A stretch of 62,735 bases of DNA from Ktedonobacteria bacterium (GTDB taxonomy: Bacteria > Chloroflexota > Ktedonobacteria > Ktedonobacterales > JACDGC01): positions 1 through 62,735 of the forward strand of contig DAIDHM010000110.1 of assembly GCA_027459705.1 (NCBI GenBank), in the 5' to 3' direction. How positions within the stretch are numbered: the stretch's first letter is position 1; every line of letters starts with the position of its first letter. Below the pieces are notes generated by a model. The model was not told the DNA's origin and ran no database searches. It was given only the letters and a program-made list of their open reading frames with translations. The position numbers were made by a program, and so were the translations under genes. Shown here piece by piece: positions 32,386 to 41,115 of the stretch.

Positions 32386-34395
32386 TTATGAACGGTCTGG
32401 CCAACTCTCGCGGAACCGGATCTCATTGTCGCTGCTTTTGAGACCCGAGTAGGAGACATTCGCGGGATGCTCTGCTTCCAACGGTCGTTGCAGATCTGGG
32501 ACGGTGGGGGTGGCGATATCCGGCGGCACGTCCGCTTTGAATGGCAACATCTGCGGCGTAGAGCGATCCGAGAAAGTGGACACCTCGGGCGTTGACGCGA
32601 GTGGCGCAGTGGTATGCGAAGACTCTGAGTGGGGGGAAGACGACGCCAGGGCCTCTCCCAGCGCGGTGGGTTGTGAGATGGGTGTGTAGGGTACGGTGGG
32701 GGGATAAGGTGGGGGTGATGGATTCGTCGTGGTAGCGCGCACGGGTGTCGCCGAATCCGCTGGCGATGGTGCCGCCCCCATGGCGGTCTCGATTGTACCG
32801 CCCGGCTCTATGGTCTCCAAGGCACTGGTCATGCCATCAATACGTTCGCGCACGCGGGTGAGCAACATGTGAATTTCGGGACGAACCACCAGGTTGTTAT
32901 GAGGAATACGTTCCCATTGTTCTCGCGCCAGGTAGATATAGCCCGCACGGTAACAGAAATAGCCCAGGGTCGCGCGAGCGTCAAAAACATTCGTCCGCAC
33001 CCAGAGGGTGTTGCGCTCTGCGGGCGATGCCAGATGCTCGATATCGACCTCCACCTGATCAATCATAGCATAGAGCGGTTGACGAAAGAGTCGATAGGGA
33101 TAGCCATAATAGAGTCCCAGGAAATGTCGCGTTCCGGTAGAAAAATTCCCTACGAAGTAACCCCGCGTATATTGACCACTCTGCCATAACACAATTGCTA
33201 TCACCACCGCGAACGAACGAGCGAGATACCGTTCCCATGTAAATGGAGCGAGCGATGACGCGATGCCAAGGATCCCAAAGATGGCAGATATTGTCCAGGC
33301 GCTATACACCAATCGTTTGCGATCCCACCCCAGAAGATCGAAATGATGATGCATAGGAGTTGCCAGAAAGGGGAGTGGGAACTCAGTATGCGGAAACCAG
33401 ACATTGCTGACCGTGAAGCGCTCGACACGTAAGAAGCGGCGAAAGAATTTCACGAGCAAGCGTGACTGAATCACTGCCGAGAGACCTTCGAGAACAAAGA
33501 CACCCGCCACCAGCACCAAACTCAACTCCTGGCGATCAGCCAGCGCGATGAGGGCTGTCATACCCCCTAATGCCAGTGATCCGCTATCACCCATAATGAT
33601 CCGGGCACGCCGTGGCACTGCCGAGGTACGCCCATTCCAGGAGGATGGCCAGTTCCAGGGTAAGAAACCCAATGTCGCTCCGGCGAGCACCAACGCCGCA
33701 ACTGTAAGCGGATAGTGATGGGACTCATTCTCCGAGAGATTGATGACGGCGAAGGCCAGGGCCGCGGGAAAGGTCACCCCGCCAGCCAACCCATCCAGTC
33801 CATCGGTGAAATCCGCCGCTAATGCCGAAGTGGTCGCAACGACGAGCGTCAGGAGTATGAGGAAAACCGGCCAGGCATAAGGTATGTGACGCAGAATCGT
33901 ACCAAGACCCGGAATATCAGAGTAAGGGGCATAAGGATGTCCATTGTCAGAGATCAATGTCACAGTCCCAATGCCAACCCCAATGGCGACAACCGCTACC
34001 CCCAAGAATTTCGTGATCTCGCGCATTCCATGACCTGAATGGACTTTTTTCCAATCGTCAATGTAACCGACGAGATAAAATCCCACCAGTCCACCACCGA
34101 TTAAACCCATAAGGGTCCATTGTTGCAGATCAAAGCCCATCAACCAGCCAGTGACTCCACCAGCGATGAGCATGGCGGGAACCATGCCGCGCGAGCCAAC
34201 GAGCGGTAACTCATGCGATGGTGGCTTGCGTTTCCCGTTGGTACTTGCGCTTGCCCCTAAAGATTGATCAGGACGAAAAACCCCTTCTTTGCGCTCGCCA
34301 CTCCGAAAATTAGGAAAAAATTTCAGCGCAATACCGCACAGGATGACGCTGGCCAGGAAAGAACCGACAAGCGCGACCAGCAAATATAAGGGCAT
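32386..34395 (-). CDS. mraY: Phospho-N-acetylmuramoyl-pentapeptide transferase (MraY) with a long C-terminal extension
   Basis: A 669-residue protein. Residues 1-390 form the polytopic MraY core, which makes lipid I from UDP-MurNAc-pentapeptide and undecaprenyl phosphate. Visible motifs are D113-D114 in YIDDWKK, ADFTDGLDGLAGG (about 194-206), IIMGDSGSLALGG and MHHHFDLLGW. The usual length is 320-360. The remaining residues hold a soluble part containing RPEIHMLLTRVRERIDGM and then about 150 residues rich in Pro, Ser and Thr. The GTPTMGG-type N-terminal segment is replaced by an inserted KPPSHELPLVGSRGM stretch. It is not in a mur/fts cluster. It could be a MraY paralogue. Confidence 0.85.
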   Translation of the reverse strand: MPLYLLVALVGSFLASVILCGIALKFFPNFRSGERKEGVFRPDQSLGASASTNGKRKPPSHELPLVGSRGMVPAMLIAGGVTGWLMGFDLQQWTLMGLIGGGLVGFYLVGYIDDWKKVHSGHGMREITKFLGVAVVAIGVGIGTVTLISDNGHPYAPYSDIPGLGTILRHIPYAWPVFLILLTLVVATTSALAADFTDGLDGLAGGVTFPAALAFAVINLSENESHHYPLTVAALVLAGATLGFLPWNWPSSWNGRTSAVPRRARIIMGDSGSLALGGMTALIALADRQELSLVLVAGVFVLEGLSAVIQSRLLVKFFRRFLRVERFTVSNVWFPHTEFPLPFLATPMHHHFDLLGWDRKRLVYSAWTISAIFGILGIASSLAPFTWERYLARSFAVVIAIVLWQSGQYTRGYFVGNFSTGTRHFLGLYYGYPYRLFRQPLYAMIDQVEVDIEHLASPAERNTLWVRTNVFDARATLGYFCYRAGYIYLAREQWERIPHNNLVVRPEIHMLLTRVRERIDGMTSALETIEPGGTIETAMGAAPSPADSATPVRATTTNPSPPPYPPTVPYTPISQPTALGEALASSSPHSESSHTTAPLASTPEVSTFSDRSTPQMLPFKADVPPDIATPTVPDLQRPLEAEHPANVSYSGLKSSDNEIRFRESWPDRS

Positions 34396-34859
34396 AGGAT
34401 CCCCTCACCTCGTATACCATTTAATGACACGAGCGCCTTGCTGATCAGCACAATGACGCTTCATCCGCCGTTGGATATATGCATCATATAGAAAGATGTG
34501 GGGAAGGGCAATAGATAAGGACCTTTCGTGATTGTGCACATGTCCTCCTTATTGAAAGTCTCGCGGAATATTGCGCATGGTGCATGCCGCATCTCGCCTC
34601 ATGCTCCTTCTTGGAGATCGCAGTAGCACAATTCCTGCATTGCTCGTCCAGCACGGGCTGTCGGCGCTGATTATGACATGGCGCGCGAGCCAACGAGCGC
34701 GCCACAAATCGGAGAGGGCCCGGTATGCCGGAATGAAGCACATGATTCCAGATGATCCCACCTTCTGGAGTTCTGGCGGATCCGCTACACTGAACATCAT
34801 GATGCTGTCCACCGCAAACTGAATGAGATACTGAACGAGCGGCATCTAGGGCCGCAATG
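34396..34859. other. Intergenic stretch upstream of mraY, no convincing gene
   Basis: Short frames on both strands lack ribosome sites and family resemblance. Promoter elements for the minus-strand mraY probably lie here, but I could not pick one reliably. Confidence 0.4.
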
Positions 34860-35010
34860 CCCCAAATAATATCTATGTAGAAATCTTCCCTGTTATTATC
34901 TTTTGCTTGTTAATAAATTGGCTGTACCACTAGGATTTTTCATACATCAAATAATTTTATGTATATACAAATATTATATGTTGTATATACATATATAAGA
35001 CTAATTTGGC
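34860..35010. other. AT-rich island in a GC-rich chromosome
   Basis: About 150 bases with very low G+C (runs of A/T such as ATAATTTTATGTATATAC) against a much more GC-rich surround. It contains the perfect dyad at 34958-34993 and no gene. Confidence 0.7.
34958..34993. promoter_or_regulatory. Perfect 13-bp inverted repeat in the AT-rich island
   Basis: TATGTATATACAA (34958-34970), a 10-base AT spacer and TTGTATATACATA (34981-34993). It could be an operator, a bent or unwinding element, or a scar of foreign DNA. Confidence 0.6.
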
Positions 35011-35365
35011 ACTGAATGACCGCGAATCCAGGGAGGAGATGCCAAGGTTCCAAGCGGGTCGTACCCACTGACACTCTCAGGTGCCGTCATAGTCGTGAAA
35101 ACAGCTCTGAGTGATAGTACTATTTTCCTAATTACTACATATTCTGTTGACAGCACACCAGGGATACCGCATACACTCCATCCTTGTGCGTTGGTCACCA
35201 CCGGCACCTGTTCAGTTAGCCGTGGAAAACCAGCACCAAACAACATAAAACCTTGTTTTGTAGTACTCACATACGGAAGGAACAGGCCCGTATGACCACA
35301 CCCGGCTGGTGTGGACGGCCAAAGCAAACGCCGTGAGTCTGACCGATCCTAGGAGGGTTTTACCC
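35011..35365 (+). other. Long leader of the LysM-CHAP gene
   Basis: About 350 bases without a convincing gene. A TTGACA at 35147-35152 and TACACT at 35172-35177 are 19 bases apart, wider than ideal. Near the end a hairpin (35296-35302 with 35308-35314) precedes AGGAGG. A structured leader is possible, but no riboswitch class was recognised. Confidence 0.4.
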
Positions 35366-36160
35366 GTGTCTTTGATTTCCAAGGCGTCGCGTCCCGCTGT
35401 TGGAGTGCGTGGAAGCTTCTTGCTGGTGGCAGCGGCAGCCGCAATTGTCGGCATTCTCAGCATTGCCGCGTCCCCTGTCTCCGCATTTGCCAGTGCTCGC
35501 CCGGTCTCCGACCGGAATGCGGTGCCAGCGTGTGGTAGTTATACTGTCCAGTCAGGCGATACCCTTGGCGGCATCGCCGCTCGCTATGGACAAAACTGGT
35601 CTTCCCTGGCGCAGATGAATGGGATCAGCGATCCGAACCTCATCTTCCCTGGCCAGCAAATCCAGTTCTGTGGTCGGGCGGCGTCTGTGACGACAACGAC
35701 CATCAGCTATACTGCCTCTTCCGCCTCGTCCACGTCGACAGGTGTTGATTATAGCGGTGAATTTTGCCAGTCTCCGATATTCGCCACTGGACCGATCTCG
35801 CAATGGACCGTTCCACCCGGATGTTATGCCGGAATTTACCGCCCGAACCCCGCAAATTATGTGGCACGCTCCGATTTCGGGCAGTGTGCCTGGTGGCCGC
35901 AGGTGCTCCATCCCAACAATCCCAGCATCCTGTACTCTGGCGCGCGCCAATCTCAGCCGATCGCGGGATCAGTCGCCGTGTTTGCTCCTGGTAATCAGGG
36001 AGCTAGCGCTGGAGGGCACTATGCCCAGGTGGTAGCGGTGTTAGGCAACGGATGGGTTCTCGTCTCCGAGATGAATTTTTACTGGCGCGGCGGCGGCTTC
36101 GGTTTGGTGGATTACCGCTATGTCCACGTAGAACCAGGTGTCTCGTTCATCTGGAACTAA
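35366..36160 (+). CDS. Secreted LysM-CHAP cell-wall hydrolase
   Basis: A 264-residue exported protein. The signal peptide (about 1-45) contains LLVAAAAAIVGILSIAASPV and ends near ASA. A LysM domain follows (about 57-100: YTVQSGDTLGGIAARYGQNW to FPGQQIQFC), then a Ser/Thr linker. A CHAP domain (about 155-264) has the catalytic Cys in DFGQCAWWPQ and the His in GGHYAQVV. It should cleave peptidoglycan stems or cross-bridges outside the cell. GTG 35366 is chosen because AGGAGG lies nine bases upstream. Confidence 0.88.
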   Translation: MSLISKASRPAVGVRGSFLLVAAAAAIVGILSIAASPVSAFASARPVSDRNAVPACGSYTVQSGDTLGGIAARYGQNWSSLAQMNGISDPNLIFPGQQIQFCGRAASVTTTTISYTASSASSTSTGVDYSGEFCQSPIFATGPISQWTVPPGCYAGIYRPNPANYVARSDFGQCAWWPQVLHPNNPSILYSGARQSQPIAGSVAVFAPGNQGASAGGHYAQVVAVLGNGWVLVSEMNFYWRGGGFGLVDYRYVHVEPGVSFIWN

Positions 36161-36168
36161 CCGTTTGC

Positions 36169-36203
36169 CTGGTGGAGGCGCCCTGTACCTGCGTCTCCAC
36201 CAG
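36169..36203 (+). terminator. Hairpin after the LysM-CHAP gene
   Basis: Nine perfect pairs (36169-36177 with 36195-36203), extended by a G-T pair and three more pairs, starting 8 bases after the stop. Confidence 0.55.
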
Positions 36204-36289
36204 AGCCATGCGCTGGCCATTGCGTCCCCGGGCTACCATGTGATATGCTGCGCTCGATCGTCTGAAGACAGCATTTTTGGGAGGAACAT

Positions 36290-36544
36290 ATGGGACTCAT
36301 CGGTAACTTCATGCGCTTCATCGCCAGCGTCATTATCTTTTTCGTCGTCCTCTTCCTCGGCATTGTGTACTCCGCCCAGCTTGGGTCGTTCTTTCAGAGC
36401 CTGCCCGGCACTCTCGATGTGCAAGTCGGCAACTCCACTCTCGTGATACCCGTCCTGGCGAGCATCATCGCCAGCGTCGTGTTTACGTTGCTCCTCAACT
36501 TGCTCACGCTCCCCTTTCGCGCTCGCGCGCGACATGCCGAGTAA
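36290..36544 (+). CDS. Small LapA-like (DUF1049) membrane protein
   Basis: An 84-residue protein with two transmembrane helices (about 8-28 and 50-72) joined by an extracytoplasmic loop, and a short basic tail (RARARHAE). This layout matches the LapA/DUF1049 family, small inner-membrane proteins tied to lipopolysaccharide assembly in Proteobacteria but of unknown role elsewhere. It has a GGGAGGA site and is 15 bases upstream of queA, probably in one operon. Confidence 0.7.
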   Translation: MGLIGNFMRFIASVIIFFVVLFLGIVYSAQLGSFFQSLPGTLDVQVGNSTLVIPVLASIIASVVFTLLLNLLTLPFRARARHAE

Positions 36545-36559
36545 CCGAGGTGCCATGAG

Positions 36560-37627
36560 GTGACTGAGCCTGTCGATCTCTATGCCCTGGCGGCATATGA
36601 CTATAACTTGCCCAAAGATCGCATAGCACAGACACCTGTGGAACCTCGTGATAGGTCGCGATTGCTCGTGCTGGATCGTCGGACCAGCGCGATCACCCAC
36701 AGTATCTTCCGCGACATTGGCCAGTTCTTGCGCCCTGGGGATCTGCTCGTTGCCAATGAGAGTCGCGTCTTACCTGCCAGATTACACGGGCAGAAAGCGG
36801 ATACCGGGGCCCAGGTCGAGTTGCTGTTGATTGCCTTGCGACCGGACCTGGGACCAACGACCTGGGAGGTGTTGGTCAAACCCGGACGCCGGATACGGAC
36901 GGGACATATCGCGCTCTTTCCTGCGGGCGTGAGTGCGGAGATCCTTGACACGACCCCAGTAGGCGGACGAATCGCGCGCTTGTTGGTCGATGGACGGGTT
37001 GATCCCGCGGAACTCGCCCACCGCCTTGAGCGGATCGGGGAGATGCCCTTGCCCCCGTATATCCATACCCCCCTACACGATCGTGAACGCTATCAGACGG
37101 TCTATGCTCGCAAGGAAGGTTCCGCGGCCGCACCGACGGCTGGACTTCATTTCACCGACGAACTGATTACATCCCTAGCGTCTCAGGGCATCTCAATGGT
37201 CTACGTGACCTTACATGTTGGATTAGATACCTTTCGTCCTGTGGAAGAACCTGATCTGCGACTCCATCACATGCATGGCGAAGCAATATCGATCAGTGCG
37301 GCCACCGTCGCCGCAATCACCGCGACACGCGCGGCTGGCGGCCGCGTCATTGCGGTGGGCACCACCAGCGTACGGACCCTGGAGGCGCTCGCCGCCAATG
37401 GGTTCCCCTTGCAACCTTATACCGGTCGTACAGAATTGTTCATTATGCCGGGATATACTTTTCGGCTGGTTGATGCGATCATCACGAACTTTCATCTTCC
37501 GCGCTCGACCCTGCTTGCCTTGATCAGTGCCTTTGCCAGCCGCGACCAAATTCTGGCAACATATCAGACAGCCATCGCAGAGGGGTATCGTTTCTACAGC
37601 TTTGGCGACGCGATGCTCATCCTATAG
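36560..37627 (+). CDS. queA: S-adenosylmethionine:tRNA ribosyltransferase-isomerase QueA
   Basis: A 355-residue QueA, which transfers the ribosyl part of SAM to preQ1 in tRNA to give epoxyqueuosine. Family blocks seen are YDYNLPKDRIAQTPVEPRD, LLVANESRVLPARL, GSAAAPTAGLHFT, THLVGLDTF-like TLHVGLDTFRPV and FIMPGYTFRLVDAIITNFHL. GTG 36560 is the only reasonable start, with GAGG about ten bases upstream. Its 3' end overlaps the convergent ppx gene by six bases. tgt and queG/queH are not in the window. Confidence 0.95.
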   Translation: MTEPVDLYALAAYDYNLPKDRIAQTPVEPRDRSRLLVLDRRTSAITHSIFRDIGQFLRPGDLLVANESRVLPARLHGQKADTGAQVELLLIALRPDLGPTTWEVLVKPGRRIRTGHIALFPAGVSAEILDTTPVGGRIARLLVDGRVDPAELAHRLERIGEMPLPPYIHTPLHDRERYQTVYARKEGSAAAPTAGLHFTDELITSLASQGISMVYVTLHVGLDTFRPVEEPDLRLHHMHGEAISISAATVAAITATRAAGGRVIAVGTTSVRTLEALAANGFPLQPYTGRTELFIMPGYTFRLVDAIITNFHLPRSTLLALISAFASRDQILATYQTAIAEGYRFYSFGDAMLIL

Positions 37628-38596
37628 GACGTGGTCTTCCGGTGGCACGGACTGACGCGCGAAGGTCTGCCAATCGGCACCCGCGAGACGCCAGGCAATG
37701 ATAGCACCATCCCGCACGCCTTTGACGCTGACGAAGATGCGATCTTGCCCGCTCCAGGTCAGAATCGCTTCCCAGGCGATCACACCGCCTGCCAGCAAGC
37801 GAGCACGTCCACTATCCAACCCAAAGCGCTCGGCAATGGCGGACGACGGCTGGCTACCCAGCAGCGCACTGGCTTCTGCCAGATCCGTCCGCGTCAATGT
37901 GGAGATCGAGCGGGCATCTGGCAAGAGGGCAAGTAGGCTCGTTGCCGTCCCACCGACCGCAATGCTCAATTCTGGCAAAGGCAGCGGGAGCGCGATAGGA
38001 GCGAGCAGATCACGCGCATAGCGAGCCAGGGCAGCTCGATCGACTTCGGTGGGAGGGTCAGCTGGTTTGATAGCATCGAGGATGCGTCCAGAACCCAGGG
38101 GCAGGGAGCGCGCCCACTGCACTGTCGCCCCGGTGCCGATGACGAGTTCGCAACTGCCCCCACCCAGGTCACCTACCAACACCCGCGCCTGGGGATCGAT
38201 TGGGCTATCTGCGCTGGCCCCCCAATAGGTCAATGCGGCTTCCTCCAGGCCACTGATGAGCGCGATCGGCGCTCCCCAAGCCACGCTGAATTGGTCGATC
38301 ACCGCCTGCGCATTCGCTGCCGCTCGCACCCCTTCTGTGGCCAACCCAAGCATGGCGGTGACGCCCCATTCGCGCGCGGTCGCCGCCATCCCCGCTAGAA
38401 CGGTGACGGTCTGGTCTGCAAGGTTCGGACTGATTGTTCCCATGCGCGCGACATCAGCTCCCAGTCGCATGAGCGCCACTTGGCGATCCAGAATTGTGAA
38501 TTCCGTCACTGTCGCCCCCAGTTCAGCGACGATCATGTGTACGGTATTGCTGCCGATGTCGACAGCGGCGACCCGTTGTGGGGAAGATATCATCAT
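37622..38596 (-). CDS. ppx: Ppx/GppA family phosphatase
   Basis: A 324-residue protein of the exopolyphosphatase/guanosine pentaphosphatase family with an ASKHA ATPase fold. The first phosphate loop is VDIGSNTVHM and the second is VGDLGGGSCELVIG. The catalytic glutamate region is LATEGVRAAAN, and ISGLEEAALTYWG follows. It lacks the extra C-terminal HD domain of long Ppx proteins. It could hydrolyse polyphosphate or pppGpp; sequence alone does not decide. ATG 38596 follows GGAGAGG. It is divergent from ribF. Confidence 0.9.
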   Translation of the reverse strand: MMISSPQRVAAVDIGSNTVHMIVAELGATVTEFTILDRQVALMRLGADVARMGTISPNLADQTVTVLAGMAATAREWGVTAMLGLATEGVRAAANAQAVIDQFSVAWGAPIALISGLEEAALTYWGASADSPIDPQARVLVGDLGGGSCELVIGTGATVQWARSLPLGSGRILDAIKPADPPTEVDRAALARYARDLLAPIALPLPLPELSIAVGGTATSLLALLPDARSISTLTRTDLAEASALLGSQPSSAIAERFGLDSGRARLLAGGVIAWEAILTWSGQDRIFVSVKGVRDGAIIAWRLAGADWQTFARQSVPPEDHVL

Positions 38597-38680
38597 TGTC
38601 ACCTCTCCTCATGGTTCAATCTGCCTTCTCACGATACGCTCTGCGCCACTGGCCCGCAAGTGAGGAAGAGCAAGGGACGG

Positions 38681-38709
38681 TTGCGAGAGAGGCCATCCTG
38701 TGGTAGGAT
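38681..38709 (+). promoter_or_regulatory. Candidate promoter of the ribF-fhaA-fhaB-rodA operon
   Basis: TTGCGA (38681-38686), a 17-base spacer and TAGGAT (38704-38709), 33 bases before the ribF start. Confidence 0.5.
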
Positions 38710-38742
38710 AGCGTAGGAAAAGCTTGGATTGAAGGTTGATGT

Positions 38743-39690
38743 ATGGCGTTGTTCGCGTCTCCCACTACCATCGCGGTTGAGCGTCCCCAGGTCATCTCGA
38801 TTGGGGTTTTTGATGGCGTGCACCGTGGACATCAATATCTGTTAGGGCAGGCCGTTATGGTCGCGGCACGACACAACGCGGAGGTCCTGGTCATCACCTT
38901 CTGGCCACCCCCAATCTTGATCCTTCGACCAGAGACACCGCCGATGTGCCTGATGACCCATGCGGAGAAAACGGCGACATTGAGCGCTCTCCCCGGAATT
39001 GCTCACCTGCTGACAGTACCATTCACGGAAGAGTTCTCCCGCTTGACTGCGGAACAATTTATGCATACCCTGCAGGCGCGGATGCGCGTGGTAGCTTTTG
39101 TGGAAGGTGATGATTTCACATTTGGCTACCAGCGTCAGGGCACCATCAACTGGCTTCAGGACTACGGCGCGAATCATGACATCGAGATTTTGCCCGTCCA
39201 ACGACGAACAATTGATGACGCACCCATCAGCAGCACGCGGATCCGTCGCCTGGTCGAAGTCGGTGCGGTGGACGCCGCATCCGTCTTCTTGGGACGTCCA
39301 TATTTGGTGGGCGGTGTGGTCATCCATGGCGATGGCCGGGGTCGTCTCCTTGGCTATCCGACCGCCAATTTGCGTATAGACCCGTTGAAACTGCTCCCAG
39401 CGAATGGGGTGTACGCGGTGCGTGCCTGGTTGGCAGCATCCCCAGCGGTGATCTGGCAGGGAGTTGCGAGTATCGGAGTTCGGCCAACATTTGATGGGAA
39501 AGATCGGCGTGTCGAGGTCTTTTTGCTTGATATGTTCGGCGATCTGTACGATCAGGAACTCCACGTCGCGTTTGTCCAGCGCCTGCGCGATGAACTACGC
39601 TTCGACAGCGTCGATGCCCTGGTCACTCAGATGGGCGCGGATGTTCAGCTGGCGCGTAAGATTTTGGATACGGAAACGGGGGCGCTGTGA
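38743..39690 (+). CDS. ribF: Bifunctional riboflavin kinase/FAD synthetase
   Basis: A 315-residue RibF. The N-terminal FMN adenylyltransferase domain has IGVFDGVHRGHQYLL and DFTFGYQRQG, then ISSTRIRRL. The C-terminal riboflavin kinase domain has GRGRLLGYPTANLR and GVASIGVRPTFDG. It converts riboflavin to FMN and FAD. The stop overlaps the fhaA start (TGATG), so translation is coupled into the FHA genes, an odd operon partner for a cofactor enzyme. Confidence 0.95.
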   Translation: MALFASPTTIAVERPQVISIGVFDGVHRGHQYLLGQAVMVAARHNAEVLVITFWPPPILILRPETPPMCLMTHAEKTATLSALPGIAHLLTVPFTEEFSRLTAEQFMHTLQARMRVVAFVEGDDFTFGYQRQGTINWLQDYGANHDIEILPVQRRTIDDAPISSTRIRRLVEVGAVDAASVFLGRPYLVGGVVIHGDGRGRLLGYPTANLRIDPLKLLPANGVYAVRAWLAASPAVIWQGVASIGVRPTFDGKDRRVEVFLLDMFGDLYDQELHVAFVQRLRDELRFDSVDALVTQMGADVQLARKILDTETGAL

Positions 39691-40547
39691 TGAGTCGAAA
39701 TCGTAACATTTTTGCGCGATTTGAAGATGTCTTGTCTGGAGTCTTCGAGGGCGCGGTTGGCCGTGTCTTCCGCACACGCCTCCAACCGGTCGAATTGACC
39801 CGTCGATTAGAGCGCGCCATGGATGAAAATCTCACTGTCTCGCCCAACCGTCGAGTAGCGCCTAATGCCTACAGTGTGCTTATCAGCGAAGTGGACTATG
39901 CACGTTTTCTCCAGTCGATGCAATCACTCATGAAGACCCTGCAGGATGGACTGGTCTCCTATGCTCGACAGCGTGGCTATGTGCTCACTACGCGACCTGT
40001 CGTCAAGCTCCAGGTCGATCAACGCCTGGTGACCGGCGAGGCGCGCTGTGAAGCTCGATTTTTAGATTCCACGCAACTCGCCCAATTCGCTGGGATGGGT
40101 GGCACTCGCCCACCAGATGCAACCGCAACCCCGTCGGGTCAACTGAGCCCTTATCCTGGTCAGCCCGGTGCTTCGCCAGATTCGACTCAGCTCTTCGCGG
40201 GGGGACCACCAGTCGCACAACCATTGCCAGGGTCCGTGATTGCTCCCGCCGAGTTGCCCTACGCCGCGCTCGTCATGCGTACCTCCCAGGGTCCTGGCAA
40301 GACGTACCCTATGAATCGTGAGGTGATTCACATCGGTCGCCACACCTCAAATGATATAGTCATCAATGATCGCCGCGTCTCGCGCTACCATGCTGAGATC
40401 AGATACGAACAGGGACAATTCAAACTGTACGATCTGGGGAGCCTCAATGGCATCCTCATCAATGGCTCAGCGCAACATCAGTGGACACTCCGATCTGGTG
40501 ATATCATCAACTTTGGCAATTATAGTTTCGTCTTCGAACGGAGGTAG
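39690..40547 (+). CDS. FhaA-like protein (DUF3662 plus FHA domain)
   Basis: A 285-residue protein. Residues 1-125 match the DUF3662 domain found in actinobacterial FhaA (RFEDVLSGVFEGAVGRVFRT, then LQPVELTRRLERAMDE). A Pro/Gly/Ala-rich linker precedes a C-terminal FHA domain with IGRHTSNDIVINDRRVSRYH, then LGSLNGILING. FHA domains bind phosphothreonine; FhaA of mycobacteria controls wall precursor export through MviN. No Ser/Thr kinase gene is near. ATG 39690 overlaps the ribF stop. Confidence 0.9.
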   Translation: MSRNRNIFARFEDVLSGVFEGAVGRVFRTRLQPVELTRRLERAMDENLTVSPNRRVAPNAYSVLISEVDYARFLQSMQSLMKTLQDGLVSYARQRGYVLTTRPVVKLQVDQRLVTGEARCEARFLDSTQLAQFAGMGGTRPPDATATPSGQLSPYPGQPGASPDSTQLFAGGPPVAQPLPGSVIAPAELPYAALVMRTSQGPGKTYPMNREVIHIGRHTSNDIVINDRRVSRYHAEIRYEQGQFKLYDLGSLNGILINGSAQHQWTLRSGDIINFGNYSFVFERR

Positions 40548-40552
40548 TCAAG

Positions 40553-41026
40553 ATGTCAGGCTCGCTCTCCTTCGACGAGTTCTTGTTGATCCTGCGCATC
40601 GCGATGATCGTCATACTCTACCTGTTTATTTTACAGGTTGTACTGGTCGCGCGCCGTGATTTGCGCGTCTCAGCCGCTCTCCCCGCGGTCAATGCCAAAC
40701 CGGTCATCGGTCACTTGATTGTGATCGATAGCGGTCCCACAGCCCTTATTCCAGGATCGCGTCTCGATCTCTTGACCAGCATGACCATCGGTCGGTCCCC
40801 AACCAATACGATTGTCCTTGACAGCACCTACGTCTCTGGCGAACACGCCCGCATCTTTTTTCGTGATCGCTCACTCTGGGTGGAAGACATGGGCAGCCGT
40901 AATGGCACGTTCCTCAACGATCAGCGCATCCAGGGCGCCGTTGCCGTCAAGCCCAACGACATCCTGCGCATCGGCGAAGCACGCTTCCGCTTCGCGGCGG
41001 ATTCACGCGAACCAGCGCGTGCTTGA
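40553..41026 (+). CDS. FhaB-like protein (transmembrane helix plus FHA domain)
   Basis: A 157-residue protein with one N-terminal transmembrane helix (about 10-33, LLILRIAMIVILYLFILQ) and a cytoplasmic FHA domain (about 75-150). The phosphopeptide-binding residues appear in TIGRSPTNTIVLDSTYVSGE and MGSRNGTFLND. It matches actinobacterial FhaB/FipA, which links kinase signalling to division. It starts five bases after the fhaA stop, behind GGAGG. Confidence 0.92.
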   Translation: MSGSLSFDEFLLILRIAMIVILYLFILQVVLVARRDLRVSAALPAVNAKPVIGHLIVIDSGPTALIPGSRLDLLTSMTIGRSPTNTIVLDSTYVSGEHARIFFRDRSLWVEDMGSRNGTFLNDQRIQGAVAVKPNDILRIGEARFRFAADSREPARA

Positions 41027-41115
41027 GTGGTGAGTAGCCACACCCCCAGGTCCGGGCTGTGGTTCGATCTCCAATGGAGACGAGCCACACTCGAGCGAAA
41101 AGGAGTCATCCCACT

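Noticed and set aside
35001-35327. 108-codon minus-strand frame upstream of the LysM-CHAP gene
   Set aside because: No ribosome site, no family resemblance and an AT-rich flank. The leader interpretation on the plus strand is simpler.
35011-35365. Possible ydaO (c-di-AMP) riboswitch
   Set aside because: I looked for the conserved GGGGA-CCA, GGTGAAT and CCGAATCCGNCAGCTAACC-type segments and did not find them.
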